64,000 nt of DNA, from the NCBI GenBank assembly GCA_905221605.1, contig CAJNDS010002757.1, positions 730,001-794,000 of the forward strand. Reading direction: 5' to 3'. Below, in pieces: positions 52,166 to 63,117 of this stretch. Within the stretch, counting starts at the first letter, position 1. Each line of letters starts with the position of its first letter. The notes below the pieces were generated by a model. That model worked only from the letters and a program-made list of their open reading frames with translations. It was not told the DNA's origin and made no database searches. The stretch comes from Symbiodinium natans (lineage: Eukaryota; Sar; Dinophyceae; Suessiales; Symbiodiniaceae). The position numbers were made by a program, and so were the translations under genes.

Positions 52166-55100
52166 AAGCATCCCGAGGCGCATTGCGCCCCGCTGGGCGG
52201 CCTTCGCGGCGGAACTGGGGTTTCTCGGGGCGGTTTAGGGGTGGTTTGGTGTTCAGGGTTTGGGTTTGGGGTTTCCTGCTTTGGGGTTGGGGTTTCGGGT
52301 TCAGGGTGTTTCAGGTTTAGGCTGATTCGGCGGTTTGGAGGGTACAGATCGAGCCGTTAAAACCCCTACCCACACCTTGAAGCATTCCCCGATCGCCACT
52401 CCACGTCTTAGTCCCCCCCCCCCCACAACCTCTTTGGCGAAAATTCCCAACCACGCTTCGGTTTCGGAGATCCTAAGCACCAAACCTAACTACTGGGCCC
52501 GTTCTCTAGGTTCTGCTCCCTTACTAGGGGCCCTGTCCGGCCCTATATTATGCCCATTCATGCCCGATGTACAGCACGAGAAGTCTCACTCCTAAACCCA
52601 AACCAGGCAAGGAGAGGCCCTCCTTGCCCAACGAGAGGCTTTTTTTAGCCAAAACCTAGTGCCAGGGTTTCTTGCGATTTAGGGATCAGGGGTTTCAGGG
52701 TTGGGCTTTAGGGGTGCAGAGATGCGGGGAGTTTACGATAGTAGGGGTTTCTTATTGGGGACTCCCATGTAGGGCCTAATTTGGACTGCCTACTCCCAAG
52801 GTTTTCGGGCATCCACTGGGACACCTTGGGCGACTTCGGCCGGGCATCCGAACATGGGGCCGACATGTACGGCTTCTTGGAGAGCGCCCGGCCCATCGTG
52901 GAGGCTGGAGGTTCAGGGTTTGCGGCTTAGGGGGTCGGGCCTATAGGGTATTATCATCATTATTATTAGTATTCTTAGTATTATTGGTATTATTGGTATT
53001 CTTCTTATTATTGCCCGGACATGTTCAAGTTTGGGGCTCAGCCGTCCCAATCCCTGCACAACCCTCCGCAAACCCCCCAAGAAACCCAAACCAAGCAATT
53101 GAGAAACTCAGCCATAACATGATTCATACCCTCAACTTAACCCTCAACTCCACGCATCAAAAGGCCCTCTGCACATCCCTTTCAGGCTGCCGGGCTGGAT
53201 CAGACTGCAAACTTCGTCGACGGCTTCGGCTGGGATGCGCGGCTTCCGACGTCTGGGCTCATCGCCTTCCCCTACTGGGAGGTGGGGACCACACCCCGAG
53301 ACTCCCTGAACCTTTTGAATTTCTCCACCCTACGGAGCCATAGACTCTGAGCCCTAGAAGCCGTTTCGTTGGGCTTAGGGTATGAGGATCTCTGGGGCGA
53401 TTGACTAAGCCTTCAGGAACCCTAAATTCGATCGGTGGGAGCACAGGCACCATCGTGCTGCGTGCATTCCCACAGCCTGCGTGTAGGGTTTTCGGGTCTC
53501 AGGTTGAGGGTTGTGAGCGGGGGCGCCTCCCTCTCTGCACCTCTCACCCCCTCGCCCCATCTCCACCTTCTGCCGCAAGTAACTGGGGCTCAGGATTATT
53601 TACGAGGTTTCATTGTCTCCCTAAACCCTAAAACCCTAAATCCTAAACTTGCCCTAAACCCTAAACCCTAACCCTAAATCTAGTCCTTGCGCTCAGGTCT
53701 GGACAGTTCCTGCCGTGTCCAGCAGGCCTTTGACTGCCAGGGTGCTCTGTAGGTACGATACGTAGAGTGATGGGGAGAGATCTTCCTTATCCGCTTGTGT
53801 TGAGGAGGGATTCTACTTTCTGACTTATAGGGGCCTGAATACACTAAGTGAGTGGCAAAGGGGAGGGGGGGGGGGGTGTAGTTTTTGGGCTTCAGGCGAG
53901 CCTCGAACTCCGAGGTTGCCCCCGCTTGGGGGGTGGAGGGAACGCCCAGCCTCTCAAATCCTGAAAAACCCTCTGGGCCCAGAGCAGAGCAAAAGCAGCC
54001 CCCTGGACACCGAACTCCATTTACTATTCCTTTTTTGTTTTTAAAGTTCATTATTATCTCCATAATAATAATTTTATATATTATTTGACAGTGGTGCAAC
54101 GAGTGGCGGCCGCGCAGGTTCTTCCACGAAGCCTGCCCTGCCTCGACCGGGGGCTGCGTCTTTGTTTGCTACCCTGGGAAGGAGACTCAGCTAAGCAACC
54201 CTAAAACCTTAACCCTAAACCCTAAACCCTAAACCCTAAACCGAGTTCTTGTTCTGTTGTCCAAGCACGTAAGCTTCAGCTTTGGGTTCTTGGATCCTCT
54301 CATGGCTCGTCCAGAAGGCACTGTCAGTACAGCTCTTTCAAGCATGGCCCTCTTTCCCTATACCTTGGGATGTTCCCCCTTATACTAACAGTCCTCAGTA
54401 CGTAGGGATTATAGTACCCCTACTGTAATCCTTATGAAGGACTGCTAGTAATAAGGGAACCTGTACCCCCCAAAAACGCACCCGTCATCTAGAGAACTGG
54501 CCATGTAGAGAACCCCCCTACAAAAGGACAGCGTCCACACGGGTCAATCTCAGAACCGGGGCTTTCACGGCCATCGGCCGATGGAGCTGCTGTTGGACCG
54601 CTGGACCTTGGCATCAGGGTGCTGGATTAGTAAGCCCCGCTGGTTTGTCTTAAGAGAAACGTAAGAACCCAAAACCTGCTGGAGGGTAGGTTTTTCAAGA
54701 ATCCTGCGAGGGGATATGTACATGAACCTACAAAAAAAGTAGGTTTTTGGGTTCTTCTTGTCAGTTCTGTTGCGCACGCTTGAATGCAGGCGAAGTGCAC
54801 AAACAACACGTACCTGGCCGTGGGCGACGGTGACAAACACATCCAGACAGAGTACTTTCCCTTCACGCGTCAGCTTGAGGACGATGAGATCCATCAGATC
54901 CAAGCCGTCCTTGGTGCTAAACCCTCGGGGTGTGAGGCGCTGCTGAGTATCTACGCCCCATCACTGCCGCCGCCACCTTGGCCGGCGTGGTGGCCCTGGC
55001 TGTTTTTACTCTTGCTGCTGCCCTTGCCATGCTTGGGAAGATGGTTGTGGAGACGGTTGCCACGGAAATCTCAGAAGCAGCTGCCCCAAGCTCCCCCACA

Positions 55101-55212
55101 GGATCCAGGGCAGGTCGAACTGGCGTCATTGTGGGGAACCGCACTGGCAAGGTCCTCCAATCGGGAAGCCGCAGCGCAGAAGCAAGGCGAGGAGGATGCG
55201 TGCGCCGGTTAA
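52166..55212 (+). CDS. gene E: multi-exon protein with C-terminal membrane anchor
   Basis: Family not recognised. Exons 52166-52219 (SIPRRIAPRWAAFAAEL), 52801-52903 (FSGIHWDTLGDFGRASEHGA, DMYGFLESARPIVE), 53186-53281 (AAGLDQTANFVDGFGWDARL, PTSGLIAFPYWE), 54092-54181 (WCNEWRPRRFFHEACPASTG, GCVFVCYPGK) and 54790-55212 ending TAA. All five join in phase. The first parts are Trp/Gly/Cys-rich, like an extracellular domain. The last exon has AKCTNNTYLAVGDGDKHIQT, a predicted membrane helix (WPWLFLLLLLPLPCLG), a basic stop-transfer RWLWRRLPRKSQK and a cytoplasmic tail, so type I topology is likely. The 54181 donor would be GA, or GC a few bases on. 5' exons including any signal peptide were not found; 52596-52645 may hold one more small exon. 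Confidence 0.7.
52727..52790. mobile_element. MITE-like family C, truncated copy
   Basis: GGGGAGTTTACGATAGTAGG and GGACTCCCATGTAGGGCC resemble one half of the copy at 37606. Confidence 0.45.
52948..53005 (+). repeat. ATT/ATTATTGGT-type trinucleotide-rich tract
   Basis: Irregular TATTATTATTAG/TATTGGTATT repeats in an intron. Confidence 0.65.
54364..54468. mobile_element. MITE-like family B, copy 2
   Basis: CTTGGGATGTTCCCCCTTAT ... CTAGTAATAAGGGAAC, interior TAGGGATTATAGTACCCC / GTAATCC. In the last intron of gene E. Confidence 0.7.
54790..55212 (+). CDS. gene E terminal exon with transmembrane segment
   Basis: 140 codons then TAA, acceptor TTGAATGCAG. Luminal acidic part (RQLEDDEIHQIQAVLGAKPS), proline-rich linker, hydrophobic helix about residues 58-77, then a basic and a Gln/Ala-rich tail. 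An alternative frame opens at 54978 but has poorer context. Confidence 0.75.
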   Translation, partial: AKCTNNTYLAVGDGDKHIQTEYFPFTRQLEDDEIHQIQAVLGAKPSGCEALLSIYAPSLPPPPWPAWWPWLFLLLLLPLPCLGRWLWRRLPRKSQKQLPQAPPQDPGQVELASLWGTALARSSNREAAAQKQGEEDACAG

Positions 55213-55238
55213 TTGAGCATTTACCCGCCGACCTGCTC

Positions 55239-58200
55239 ATGAACACTGTGGCCTTCCAGCCGAAGCCGGCGCTTCACATCCGCATGCGGTCATGTTTCGA
55301 ACTCATGTGCAGAGCTGTCGCCCAGCAACATGCTGGGAGACCACTCTCGAGCTCATGTGGGGGTTGTTCTGAGTCTTTGAAAGTTCTTCAGCATCTTATC
55401 CCTTCGTTTAGGGTACCAAGAAAGTGACCGTGTTCTGGAACAACTCCCATATGGATCACAAGCCTTTCAGGGCTCGTTTAGTCCACGAGGTCATTGACCC
55501 AGGAAGTGCGCGACTTAGCTGCCTCCTTGGCCCCAAGCGCCTCTCAACAGATACTTGCAGGGACAGCTGCAAGGGAACCTTAGCTCCTTATACCCAAATA
55601 CCCAAGTACTGCATCCCTGTTAGGGGCCCTCTGAAGGCCGAAACCCGAACCGCCTACACCCGAAACCCTAAAACCCTAAACCCTAAACCCTAAACCCTAA
55701 ACCCTAAACCCTAAACCCTAAACCCTAAACGGGTCCCTGAACTAACCCCTAGCTCCCCTTCAGATTCAAGCCATGCAGGCTCGAAATCCCTGGCAAAAAA
55801 AAGGCTCCCTCTGAGATTGAGCCCCAAACCTTGCCCCGGTTAGGGTTGAGGGCAGACTATAACTAAGGGCTCTGGGGGTTTAGGGTTTCCCAAACCTTGC
55901 CCCGGTTAGGGTTGAGGGCAGAGTATGATCAAGGGCTTTGGGGGTTTAGGGTTTGTAGGTTTATAGGGTTGATAGGGTTTGATTTGGCATGCGATTGGCA
56001 ATGAGAACTGAGAGATAGCCTGAACTCTGCATTGACCGAGCATTGGGAGATGGAATGAGAAAAGTAGAACTAGTCAACAACACAAATAAAAACCCCAAAG
56101 CCCCCTCAAGAGGGCTTGTAGGGTTTCTGGGTTTATAGGGTCTATTGGGTTTTTTTTAGAGTTTATCGGATTTCTAGGTTTTATTGGATTTGCAGGGTTT
56201 AGGGCTCCCTGGTTCTAAGTGCTTTAGGATGTGTAGGGGCTTAGGGTAAGAGCCCTGGTAGCCCCTTGGGATGTGCTACATCTTCACCTCGTAATTCCAA
56301 GAGGATCATATGCAGGAATTTGCTTCAGAGGCTTTACGGCGGCTGATCTGCACCCCCCCCCCGCCTGCCAGAGTAGCGAAAACGCACGTCGAACTCTGGA
56401 GCTGCAGGGTAGGTTTAGGGTTTAGGGTTTAGGCTAGGTTTAGGATGTCTCCTTTGTGGTGGTACTTGCATCTTGATGTGCCTGAAAGACTCAGCGGGAA
56501 GTGTAGTCGGTAGGACGCGCACACACGATCCCGGGTTCCTCATCATGACCCGAATTTACGCCAAAACCTTTTAAATCCCTGGCCCCATCCAAGCCCGAAG
56601 CCCTTTCACCCCGAAACCTTTAACTCCCAAGCCCTATAGCCTTCGGGTTAAACCCCGAAGAACCCACGCAGTGAGGTCTTAGCTGCCGATGGTTTCACCT
56701 ACGAACGGCAGGCGGCATGAGACGGCCTAGAGCTGCCACGCCTCTCCCAACAAACCCCAGAGGTTCAAGGGGGGTTGACAGAGTAAAACCCTCAACCTTC
56801 AACCCTAAACCCTATACCCTTTACCCTATACCCTATAAACCTGAATTATAAGCCCGAAACCATGGCAGTCTATAGTTCCTCGATCCTTCACCCGTGTCGC
56901 ATCTTGTAGTGGACTCGCAGGGCCTACATTCTCTTTAGGGTTCAGGGTTTAGGGTTTAGGGTTTAGGGGTGTTGTGTTCATCTGTAAACCCCAAAAGGCC
57001 TTTTAATTCCTGGAGTGGGAATCCATGTCAGATAACTATGGGATTGCTTTTGTTTCATCTAGAGGGGGAAGGAAGGGGGGGGTTCCCGGCAGCAGTTGTC
57101 TGACGCGGGGTTCAGGTGTTTAAAGGTTTCCCTGAACCCTAAACTCAACAGCCTTTCCCGGCAGCAGGCGATTGAAAAATGGCTGTCCATGCACAACACG
57201 TCGCCGATGACTGGGGCGGTCCTGGCGCACAGGCTTGGCTCAATTCGAACAGTGGGTTGGGGGCTTATAGGGGTCTGTAGGGTGCTTTTGGCTTCAAGAC
57301 CTTTTTTTTTCTGAAGGGGGTAGTGGCCGTTCACAGGCCATGGTCCAAGGTGCCCCAAAGGACAGCATCCCACATGCCTGCGCATGTGAGCCCTCCCTCC
57401 CCCCCCCCCCCCCACCCCCCGCCCTTCCTGCTAAGCTGCCGTACGGGATGAGGGTTTAGCGGTTTTGGGCTTTGGGCTGAGGCTTCTCTAAGTTGTGATC
57501 CTATAACACTACACCAGGATCCCACAAGGTACCATCATGTAGAGTTGTACACAAATCGGAGAAATGGTGAGGGGGAGGGGATTGGAGGTGGGGCACCTGC
57601 TTTATGCTCCCCAGACACCTATGGCCCGAGCCCTCGGGGCGGATTTCTGGGGGCGTAAGCCCCTGAGTCCCTAAACCCTGAAATGCCCAAAAACCCTTGA
57701 GCCCCTGAACCCTTCAGTCCCCAAATCCGAAGCTCCCTGAACCTTTTTCCCCTAAACCCTGAAACTCCCCAAGCCCTTGAACCCCTGAACCCTGAACCGC
57801 TAAACCCTACTAAACCCTAAACCCTAAACCCTAAACTCTAAATCCTAAACCCTAAACCCTTAACCCTTAACCCTAAACCCTAAACCCTAAACCCTGGTCA
57901 TTTCCAGGTATCTCACCGAGAACTTCGCGCTTCGGCACCTCATCGAGACCTACGAAGCGCAGCTGGTGGAGAAGAGGCGGGTTTTTGGGGCTTAGGGGCC
58001 ATGTAGAGGGTTTGGGTTCAGGGTTTAACGGTTTAGTTTAGGGTTTAGGGTTCAGGGTTTCGGGAATGGAGTTTAGGGATTTAGGGATTTAGGGTGGTTT
58101 GGGATCCAAGGTTTTGCATTAGGGGGTTTAGTGTCTCGGGCGTGGTGCGAGATGAGATGCCCTCAGCTTCTGAAGGGCGGCTCTCGGGTCCTTTCTTCGT

Positions 58201-60714
58201 TTTGTTCCTCGAAAAGGGGGCTGGTTGTTTGATTTGGGCCCTTCCTTCGTGGGAGCAACATCCTGCAACTCGCACGTCTCCTTTTTTCGAAAAAGTCCTC
58301 AAGGGACGGGGGCTGGTAGCCCTTGGTCCCTGCTAATGTTGCATTCACCTTTAGAAGACCACCCGCCCTGCCCAAACAAATCTGCGACCCTTTTTGAAGA
58401 CATCTTCAGCGGGGGGGGGGGGAGGGTTGGGGTGATGCCAAGGCCCTTAAAGCCCCAAGGCCCTTAACACCTGATATAACCTTTGAGGTAAGTCTGGAAG
58501 ACGTCTCATGCGCGGCGCAGGACGACAGAGGGTCGGCGAGCAGGCGTTTCCAAGACCTGTCGCATCCCCGGCTACTGCAGAAATATCTGGGGCTACACTC
58601 CTTCCCGGTACCCTTAGGACAAGGGGGGGGCACTGCGAGCAAGGCCCAAAATAGGGACCTTTACTTTTCCGGGAAAAGCCCCCAAAACAGGCCCAAGGCC
58701 CTATAAGCCCCAAACGACAAACCTGCAAGCCCTCAACCCCGCAATGCATAAACTCGATAGTTCCCCTAAACTCCTCGCAGGTTGAGTGTCTTGTAAACCT
58801 ACACCCTAGACCCTGAACCCCTCAAAAACTCCATCGTTCTGTGCAACTTAAGGTTGGCCCCAAAAGCCGAAATCCTAAACGTTGAAACACGAAAAACCCT
58901 ATGCCCCCCTATGAGCTCCCCAGTAAGGCCCTAGGAAGGCCCCATGAAGCCTCAACCCTACAGTAGGGTTTATAACATGTAGGGGGCGTCAGAAGGCGCA
59001 GCCCAGTGAATCGAAAACGCCCAAGCGGTCCCGGATGGGATTCTATGCCAGCACCATCCTAACCACCCTAAACCCTAGACCCTAGACCCTAGACCCTAAA
59101 ACCTAAACCCTAAACCCTAAACCCTAAACGGCCCCTAACAGAAACATTCCTTCCAAACAACCCAGCTCTGCATGTGGACCTTCTTTCAGGTTGGGGTTCG
59201 TTTGGGTGGGGGTGTGGAGGATCCTAAGCGCGAAGGTGCAAGCCTTAAATTTAGGCTGCGTTGTCCACGTTTGCCCTGGCAACTGTTTCTTCACTAGTCT
59301 GTTTTTGTTTTGGGGTGGGGTGATGTGGTGGAGGGGTGGAGGTTGGTCACGTGCTTGTGTGAAAGGCACACACTAAGAACTTCAGAGTTCCGAGTTCTAG
59401 GTGCTCCTATGTCGACATCACCAATACCGCCAACTCACGTTCTACGTCTATTTTCTCAAACAGAGCATGTCTTCTACCCAACCCGATGTCATCGCGCCTG
59501 CAACTACTTCACACCAGGAAAAGCAGCATACTACTAGTATCATAGCAAGGCCTGCAACGACACAGCTAGCCCACAGATCTGCGGACAAACGTGGGTAACA
59601 CGTCCTAAATTTAGATAGTGTCCCTAAACCCTAAACCCTAAACCCTAAACCCTAAACCCTAAACCCTAAACCCTAAACCCTAAACCCTAAACCCTAAACC
59701 CTAAACCCTAAACCCTAAACCCTAAAAACCCAAAACCCTAAACCCTAAAAACCCTAAACCCTAAACCCTACGCTTTCGAGGCATATCCCCCCCGCTGTCA
59801 GATCTCAGCGATGAGGCGCAGGGGGGCGGGGGGGGGGGGGGGTCCCTGACACTCCCAGGGCATGCGCGGGTTCGGAAGGGTTTAGGGTTTAGGGTTTAGG
59901 GTTTAGGGTTTAGGGTTTAGGGTTTAGGATGTATAGGGATTAGGGTTTAGGGTTTGGGGTTTAGGGTTCCCAGACAATGGGGATGCTATATTAGGGCGTA
60001 GGTTTCAGTTTCGTTTGCTTTGTTACTCGTGTTTTTGGTGGGGCTCCTTTGTCTAGTATGGGGCCTTTCTGTAGAAGGTACCCACCTTGGGATGTTCCCC
60101 ATTATACTAGCAGTGCTTAATAGGGATTCTACTAGGGGATACTATAATCCCTACAAAAAGGACTCGTAGCATATCGGGGGAACATCGCACTACCCACCCC
60201 AAAAAGAACCGAACCACCCCTGACACCAAAACCCGAAGCCCGAAGCCCACCACCTGCACTTGGGGCTTGGCGTCTGGGGTGCCGGGGGTTCGGGCGTCGG
60301 GCCGGCTGCTCTTTTTGGGGGATGATTTTGGACATATACATTACCTAACCCTAAACCCTAAACCCCAACCCTAAACCGCCATATGTTTTTCGTGTAGCTA
60401 GACTGTTGTAGGAGAAGAGTCACATCACAACACCATGAGGCGCCGACGCTGCCACCCTGTCACAGGGGTGGATGGTTTGGGGGTTTTACGAAAATAGGGG
60501 ACCCCGAATATAGACCCCCCAAATAGTAGGATCCCCTTATAGTAGGACCCCAGAAGGGGTACTCCTAATATCGCAAACCCCCAGTTGGGTGGGTTGTCTG
60601 ACCCCTAACCTAGGGTTCTGGCCCTAAACCTAATGCACCTCTGCTCAAGCTTCTCTTGCTGCGCAGGTGGAGTCAGAACTGGAAGAGGAGTGGAGCAGTG
60701 AGGCCGACCTTTAG
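55239..60714 (+). CDS. gene F: U-box E3 ubiquitin-ligase-like protein, multi-exon
   Basis: Would transfer ubiquitin from an E2 to substrates in cytosol or nucleus. Possible first exon 55239 (MNTVAFQPKPALHIRMRS). Others: 55412-55489 (KKVTVFWNNSHMDHKPFRAR), 55764-55803 (IQAMQARNPWQKK), 56316-56341, 56372-56412, 56672-56711, 57168-57232, 57908-57980, 58521-58607, 58781-58792?, 58993-59050, 59464-59525, 59802-59821, 59859-59879 and terminal 60667-60714 (VESELEEEWSSEADL, TAG). U-box signature: EVLAADGFTYERQ / AIEKWLSMHNTSPMTGAVLA / HRYLTENFALRHLIETYEAQ, spliced in phase over three introns. The usual N-terminal CPI...MxDP half is not seen, so an exon is missing from my model or the domain is degenerate. 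3' exon frames are less certain. Confidence 0.65.
55412..55489 (+). CDS. gene F exon
   Basis: 26 codons, GTKKVTVFWNNSHMDHKPFR then ARLVHE; donor GTCATT. The frame stays open beyond, so the exon may be longer. Confidence 0.6.
55667..55732 (-). repeat. CCCTAAA array
   Basis: About nine units upstream of exon 55764. Confidence 0.95.
56672..56711 (+). CDS. gene F U-box exon 1
   Basis: EVLAADGFTYERQ, the DGxTYER core of a U-box, GC donor. Joins in phase with 56372-56412, whose donor is GTTTAGGG. Confidence 0.8.
57168..57232 (+). CDS. gene F U-box exon 2
   Basis: AIEKWLSMHNTSPMTGAVLA, the next U-box helix and second loop with conserved SPMT; GC donor. Confidence 0.85.
57908..57980 (+). CDS. gene F U-box exon 3
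   Basis: YLTENFALRHLIETYEAQLV then EKRR, the terminal U-box helix (LxxNxALRxLI). CCCTAAA array just before, TTTAGGG-type units after. Confidence 0.85.
58521..58607 (+). CDS. gene F exon
   Basis: 29 codons in phase: DDRGSASRRFQDLSHPRLLQ then KYLGLHSFP; acceptor GCGGCGCAG, donor GTACCC. Confidence 0.65.
58993..59050 (+). CDS. gene F exon
   Basis: KAQPSESKTPKRSRMGFYA, phase 0 in, GC donor. Confidence 0.65.
59621..59772 (-). repeat. CCCTAAA array
   Basis: About 20 units upstream of mini-exons 59802 and 59859; TTTAGGG follows from 59880. Confidence 0.97.
59880..59968 (+). repeat. TTTAGGG array supplying a donor
   Basis: Begins GTTTAGGG directly after mini-exon GMRGFGR (59859-59879). Confidence 0.9.
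60087..60187. mobile_element. MITE-like family B, copy 3
   Basis: CTTGGGATGTTCCCCATTAT ... GGGGGAACATC, interior TAGGGATT ... ATAATCCCTA. Confidence 0.7.
60479..60584. mobile_element. MITE-like family C, full-length copy
   Basis: GGGGGTTTTACGAAAATAGG to CTAATATCGCAAACCCCC; interior CCCCCCAAATAGTAGGATCC. In the last intron of gene F. Confidence 0.65.
60667..60714 (+). CDS. gene F terminal exon
   Basis: Acceptor TTGCTGCGCAG, acidic VESELEEEWSSEADL then TAG. Confidence 0.7.
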   Translation: MESELEEEWSSEADL

Positions 60715-61207
60715 AGGAGAATGACACCCTCCACCCCTAAGCCTGCCACCCCTACCTGAGCGAGGTGGGGAGAGTTGCGTGATTGTGCTTCAAGCTATTG
60801 ATAAAGGATGGAAGCTGTTGAGATGAGACATGTCTCTATCTCCTTTGAGATGCAAGTTCCGTGTTGGACTTTTGAAGACCTCGCCCAGTGATTGCATGAT
60901 CTAAACCAAAGGTTCCATTTAAGTTTGCTTGGGCGTCCGCAGACAAAGCAGAGCTGCTATAGCTTAAGTCCTAAACAGCCCTAAACCTGAAATCCTAAGC
61001 ACTACCCTAGACCGTCATGTTAAATGTCTTCAAGTCAAAACATCTTCAATGACCAGCTCGCGCTTGCAGCTGCCCAGGGCCCCAGGAGTACAGCATGATT
61101 CTACAGAATTCAGTATTCGATACTATAGGGCTTAGGGGAACAGTGTCATTTGCATTCCTGCGTGCGGATATTTTTTTTGCGCACTCTCCCCGAACTGAAG
61201 GCATCTC
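60715..61207 (+). other. 3' UTR of gene F and spacer
   Basis: Unique sequence without heptamer arrays; no coding exon recognised. No convincing polyadenylation signal or trans-splice acceptor assigned. Confidence 0.5.
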
Positions 61208-63040
61208 ATGGAGTGCTTCGTGAGATGCCGGCAAGGTTTCCATGTCAGAGGCAGCGACCTGAAGCACCTGTGGTTGCTGAAGAGAGACCTGGAAAAACGC
61301 AGATGTCAAGAAGAGCAAAAGCTAGCGACCCTTGTCAATGCCGAGATCCTTCCATTCCTGGCGGTGAGCTTCCACAGTTCGAGTATGCTGGCTGCTGGTG
61401 GTTTGCACACCTGCGCAGTGAAAGAGACTGGAGAGCTGGCCTGCTTCAGCTGCAATGGCAGTGGCCAGTGCAACGTGCCTGCAGGCCTGGGTCCACTGGT
61501 GGCTGTGGCTGCAGGGCGTGTCCACACCTGCACAGTGAAAGAGACGGGAGAGCTGGTCTGCTTCGGCCTCAACAGCCGTGGCCAGTGCGTTGTGCCTGAA
61601 GACTTGGGTCCAGTGGTGGCTGTGGCTGCTGGTCAAGGCCACACCTGCGCAGTGAAAGAGACGGGAGAGCTGGTTTGTTTCGGCAGCAACAGATTTGGCC
61701 AGTGTGACGTGCCTGAAGACCTGGGACCAGTGGTGGCCGTGGCTGCTGGTCAGGGCCACACCTGCACAGTGAAGGAGACCGGAGAGTTGGTTTGTTTCGG
61801 CAGCAACCGCTTTGGCCAGTGCGATGTGCCTGAAGACCTGGGACCAGTGGTGGCTGTGGTTGCAGGTGACAACCACACCTGCGCAGTGAAAGAGACCGGA
61901 GAGCTGGTCTGCTTCGGTGTCAACGACAGTTGCCAGTGCGATGTGCCTGAAGACCTGGGTCCAGTGGTGGCGGTGGCTGCAGGTGCCGGCCACACGTGCG
62001 CAGCGAAAAAGACGGGGGAGCTGGTCTGCTTCGGCAGCAACAGCTTTGGCCAGTGCGATATTCCTGAAAACCTGGGTCCAGTGGTGGCCGTGGCTGCGGG
62101 TGATGTCCACACCTGCGCAGTAAAAGAGACTGGAGAGCTGGTCTGCTTTGGCAGCAACAGCTTTGGCCAGCGCTCTGTGCCTGAAGACCTAGGTCCAGTG
62201 GTAGCTGTGGCTGCAGGGCGTGTCCACACCTGCGCAGTGAAACGGACGGGAAGGCTGGTCTGCTTTGGCGACAATGGCAATGAGCAGCATGACTTGCCTG
62301 AAGACTTGGCCACAGTTTCGACCACCTCCCGTGCCCGGTTGCTGGTTCAGGAAGTGGTCCAGCAGGTACATCACACAGAGCCAGCGGCGGAGATTTCAGA
62401 GGACGAGGCCGCTGCTATAGTGCGTGAACAGGAGGCATCCATCATCCAGCACAACCTCGACTCCATCGGGTGGGAGGCCGCAGTTGGCGGCACCGACACC
62501 ACAGAGGACGGCGTGTCCTCCTCCGCCCCAAACGGTCGACTGTGGCGCGTGGTGCTACTGGAGTTGAGCCGTGCGCCCCCGGAGCTGAACCGCGTGCTGG
62601 AGGCCTCCGATGCCCTTCAGCCCATCCGTGAAGCCTTGGCGCTTGAGGGTTTCGAGTGGCGCTTGCCCTCCGGCGCCAAGGTCTTCATGGACCCCAGCCA
62701 CTTCCGCACCTTCCGCCAGCTTGACCGAAACGCACAGCTTCCGCAGCTCAGGCCGTGGCATGTCCTGGTGACGGAAGACCATGAGGACCTCGTCATGGAG
62801 GCGGTGCAACAGCTGCCCTCTAAGCTCCAAGTGCGCCACAAGAAGCGTGTGACCGTGGCCTACGCCGGGGAGCCCGAGGACCCCAACATGATTTGGGTGA
62901 GCCGCACGTTTTTTCACATTCCGTCGGTGCAAGTGGCCCTCCCCAACTCCGTGGTCCAGTCCACCACGGAGGCCCGCACGAACCACGGCAACCATGGCCC
63001 AAACCCGCGCAGGTTCCACCCGAGCTGGGACTTCCAGTGA
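61208..63040 (+). CDS. gene G: RCC1-like beta-propeller repeat protein
   Basis: 610 residues, no visible intron. N-terminal helix (about 20-50), then eight tandem 39-residue repeats (residues 62-373, nt 61391-62326), consensus HTCAVKETGELVCFGSNxxG then QCDVPEDLGPVVAVAAG. Cysteine spacing and GELVCFGxNxxGQ fit RCC1-type blades, a protein-protein interaction fold, but with a 39- rather than about 50-residue period. Repeats 7 and 8 lose the third cysteine (GQR, EQH). A C-terminal domain of about 190 residues follows (LWRVVLLELSRAPPELNRVL, RPWHVLVTEDHEDLVMEAVQ, MIWVSRTFFHIPSVQVALP); similar tails are, to my recollection, common in dinoflagellate repeat proteins. Nucleotide repeats are highly similar, indicating recent expansion. 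An in-frame TGA (61196) precedes the ATG, but an AG at 61199-61200 leaves open an upstream exon. Ends TGA. Confidence 0.85.
   Translation: MECFVRCRQGFHVRGSDLKHLWLLKRDLEKRRCQEEQKLATLVNAEILPFLAVSFHSSSMLAAGGLHTCAVKETGELACFSCNGSGQCNVPAGLGPLVAVAAGRVHTCTVKETGELVCFGLNSRGQCVVPEDLGPVVAVAAGQGHTCAVKETGELVCFGSNRFGQCDVPEDLGPVVAVAAGQGHTCTVKETGELVCFGSNRFGQCDVPEDLGPVVAVVAGDNHTCAVKETGELVCFGVNDSCQCDVPEDLGPVVAVAAGAGHTCAAKKTGELVCFGSNSFGQCDIPENLGPVVAVAAGDVHTCAVKETGELVCFGSNSFGQRSVPEDLGPVVAVAAGRVHTCAVKRTGRLVCFGDNGNEQHDLPEDLATVSTTSRARLLVQEVVQQVHHTEPAAEISEDEAAAIVREQEASIIQHNLDSIGWEAAVGGTDTTEDGVSSSAPNGRLWRVVLLELSRAPPELNRVLEASDALQPIREALALEGFEWRLPSGAKVFMDPSHFRTFRQLDRNAQLPQLRPWHVLVTEDHEDLVMEAVQQLPSKLQVRHKKRVTVAYAGEPEDPNMIWVSRTFFHIPSVQVALPNSVVQSTTEARTNHGNHGPNPRRFHPSWDFQ
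61391..62326 (+). repeat. 8 x 117-bp coding tandem repeat
   Basis: In-frame 117-bp units within gene G, most divergent at both ends of the array and most alike in units 3 and 4. Confidence 0.9.
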
Positions 63041-63117
63041 GTGCCGGTTCAGGTGAAGGTCGGCTGGCTCGAAGACACCGATTGAATCACCAGTTAAGAC
63101 CTGGTATTACCAGATTT

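Noticed and set aside
53413-53480. Extra gene E exon (NPKFDRWEHRHHRAACIPTA)
   Set aside because: Starts in a phase incompatible with the flanking exons 53281 and 54092, which already join directly.
54978-55427. Alternative 149-codon frame MAGVVALAVFTLAAALA overlapping the gene E terminal exon
   Set aside because: The other frame joins in phase to the upstream exon and gives a coherent membrane protein; this one may contribute only its 3' part to gene F.
61322-62325. Long reverse-strand open frames opposite the RCC1-like gene
   Set aside because: Shadow frames of the 117-bp coding repeat; the + frame has the recognisable motif and sensible codons.
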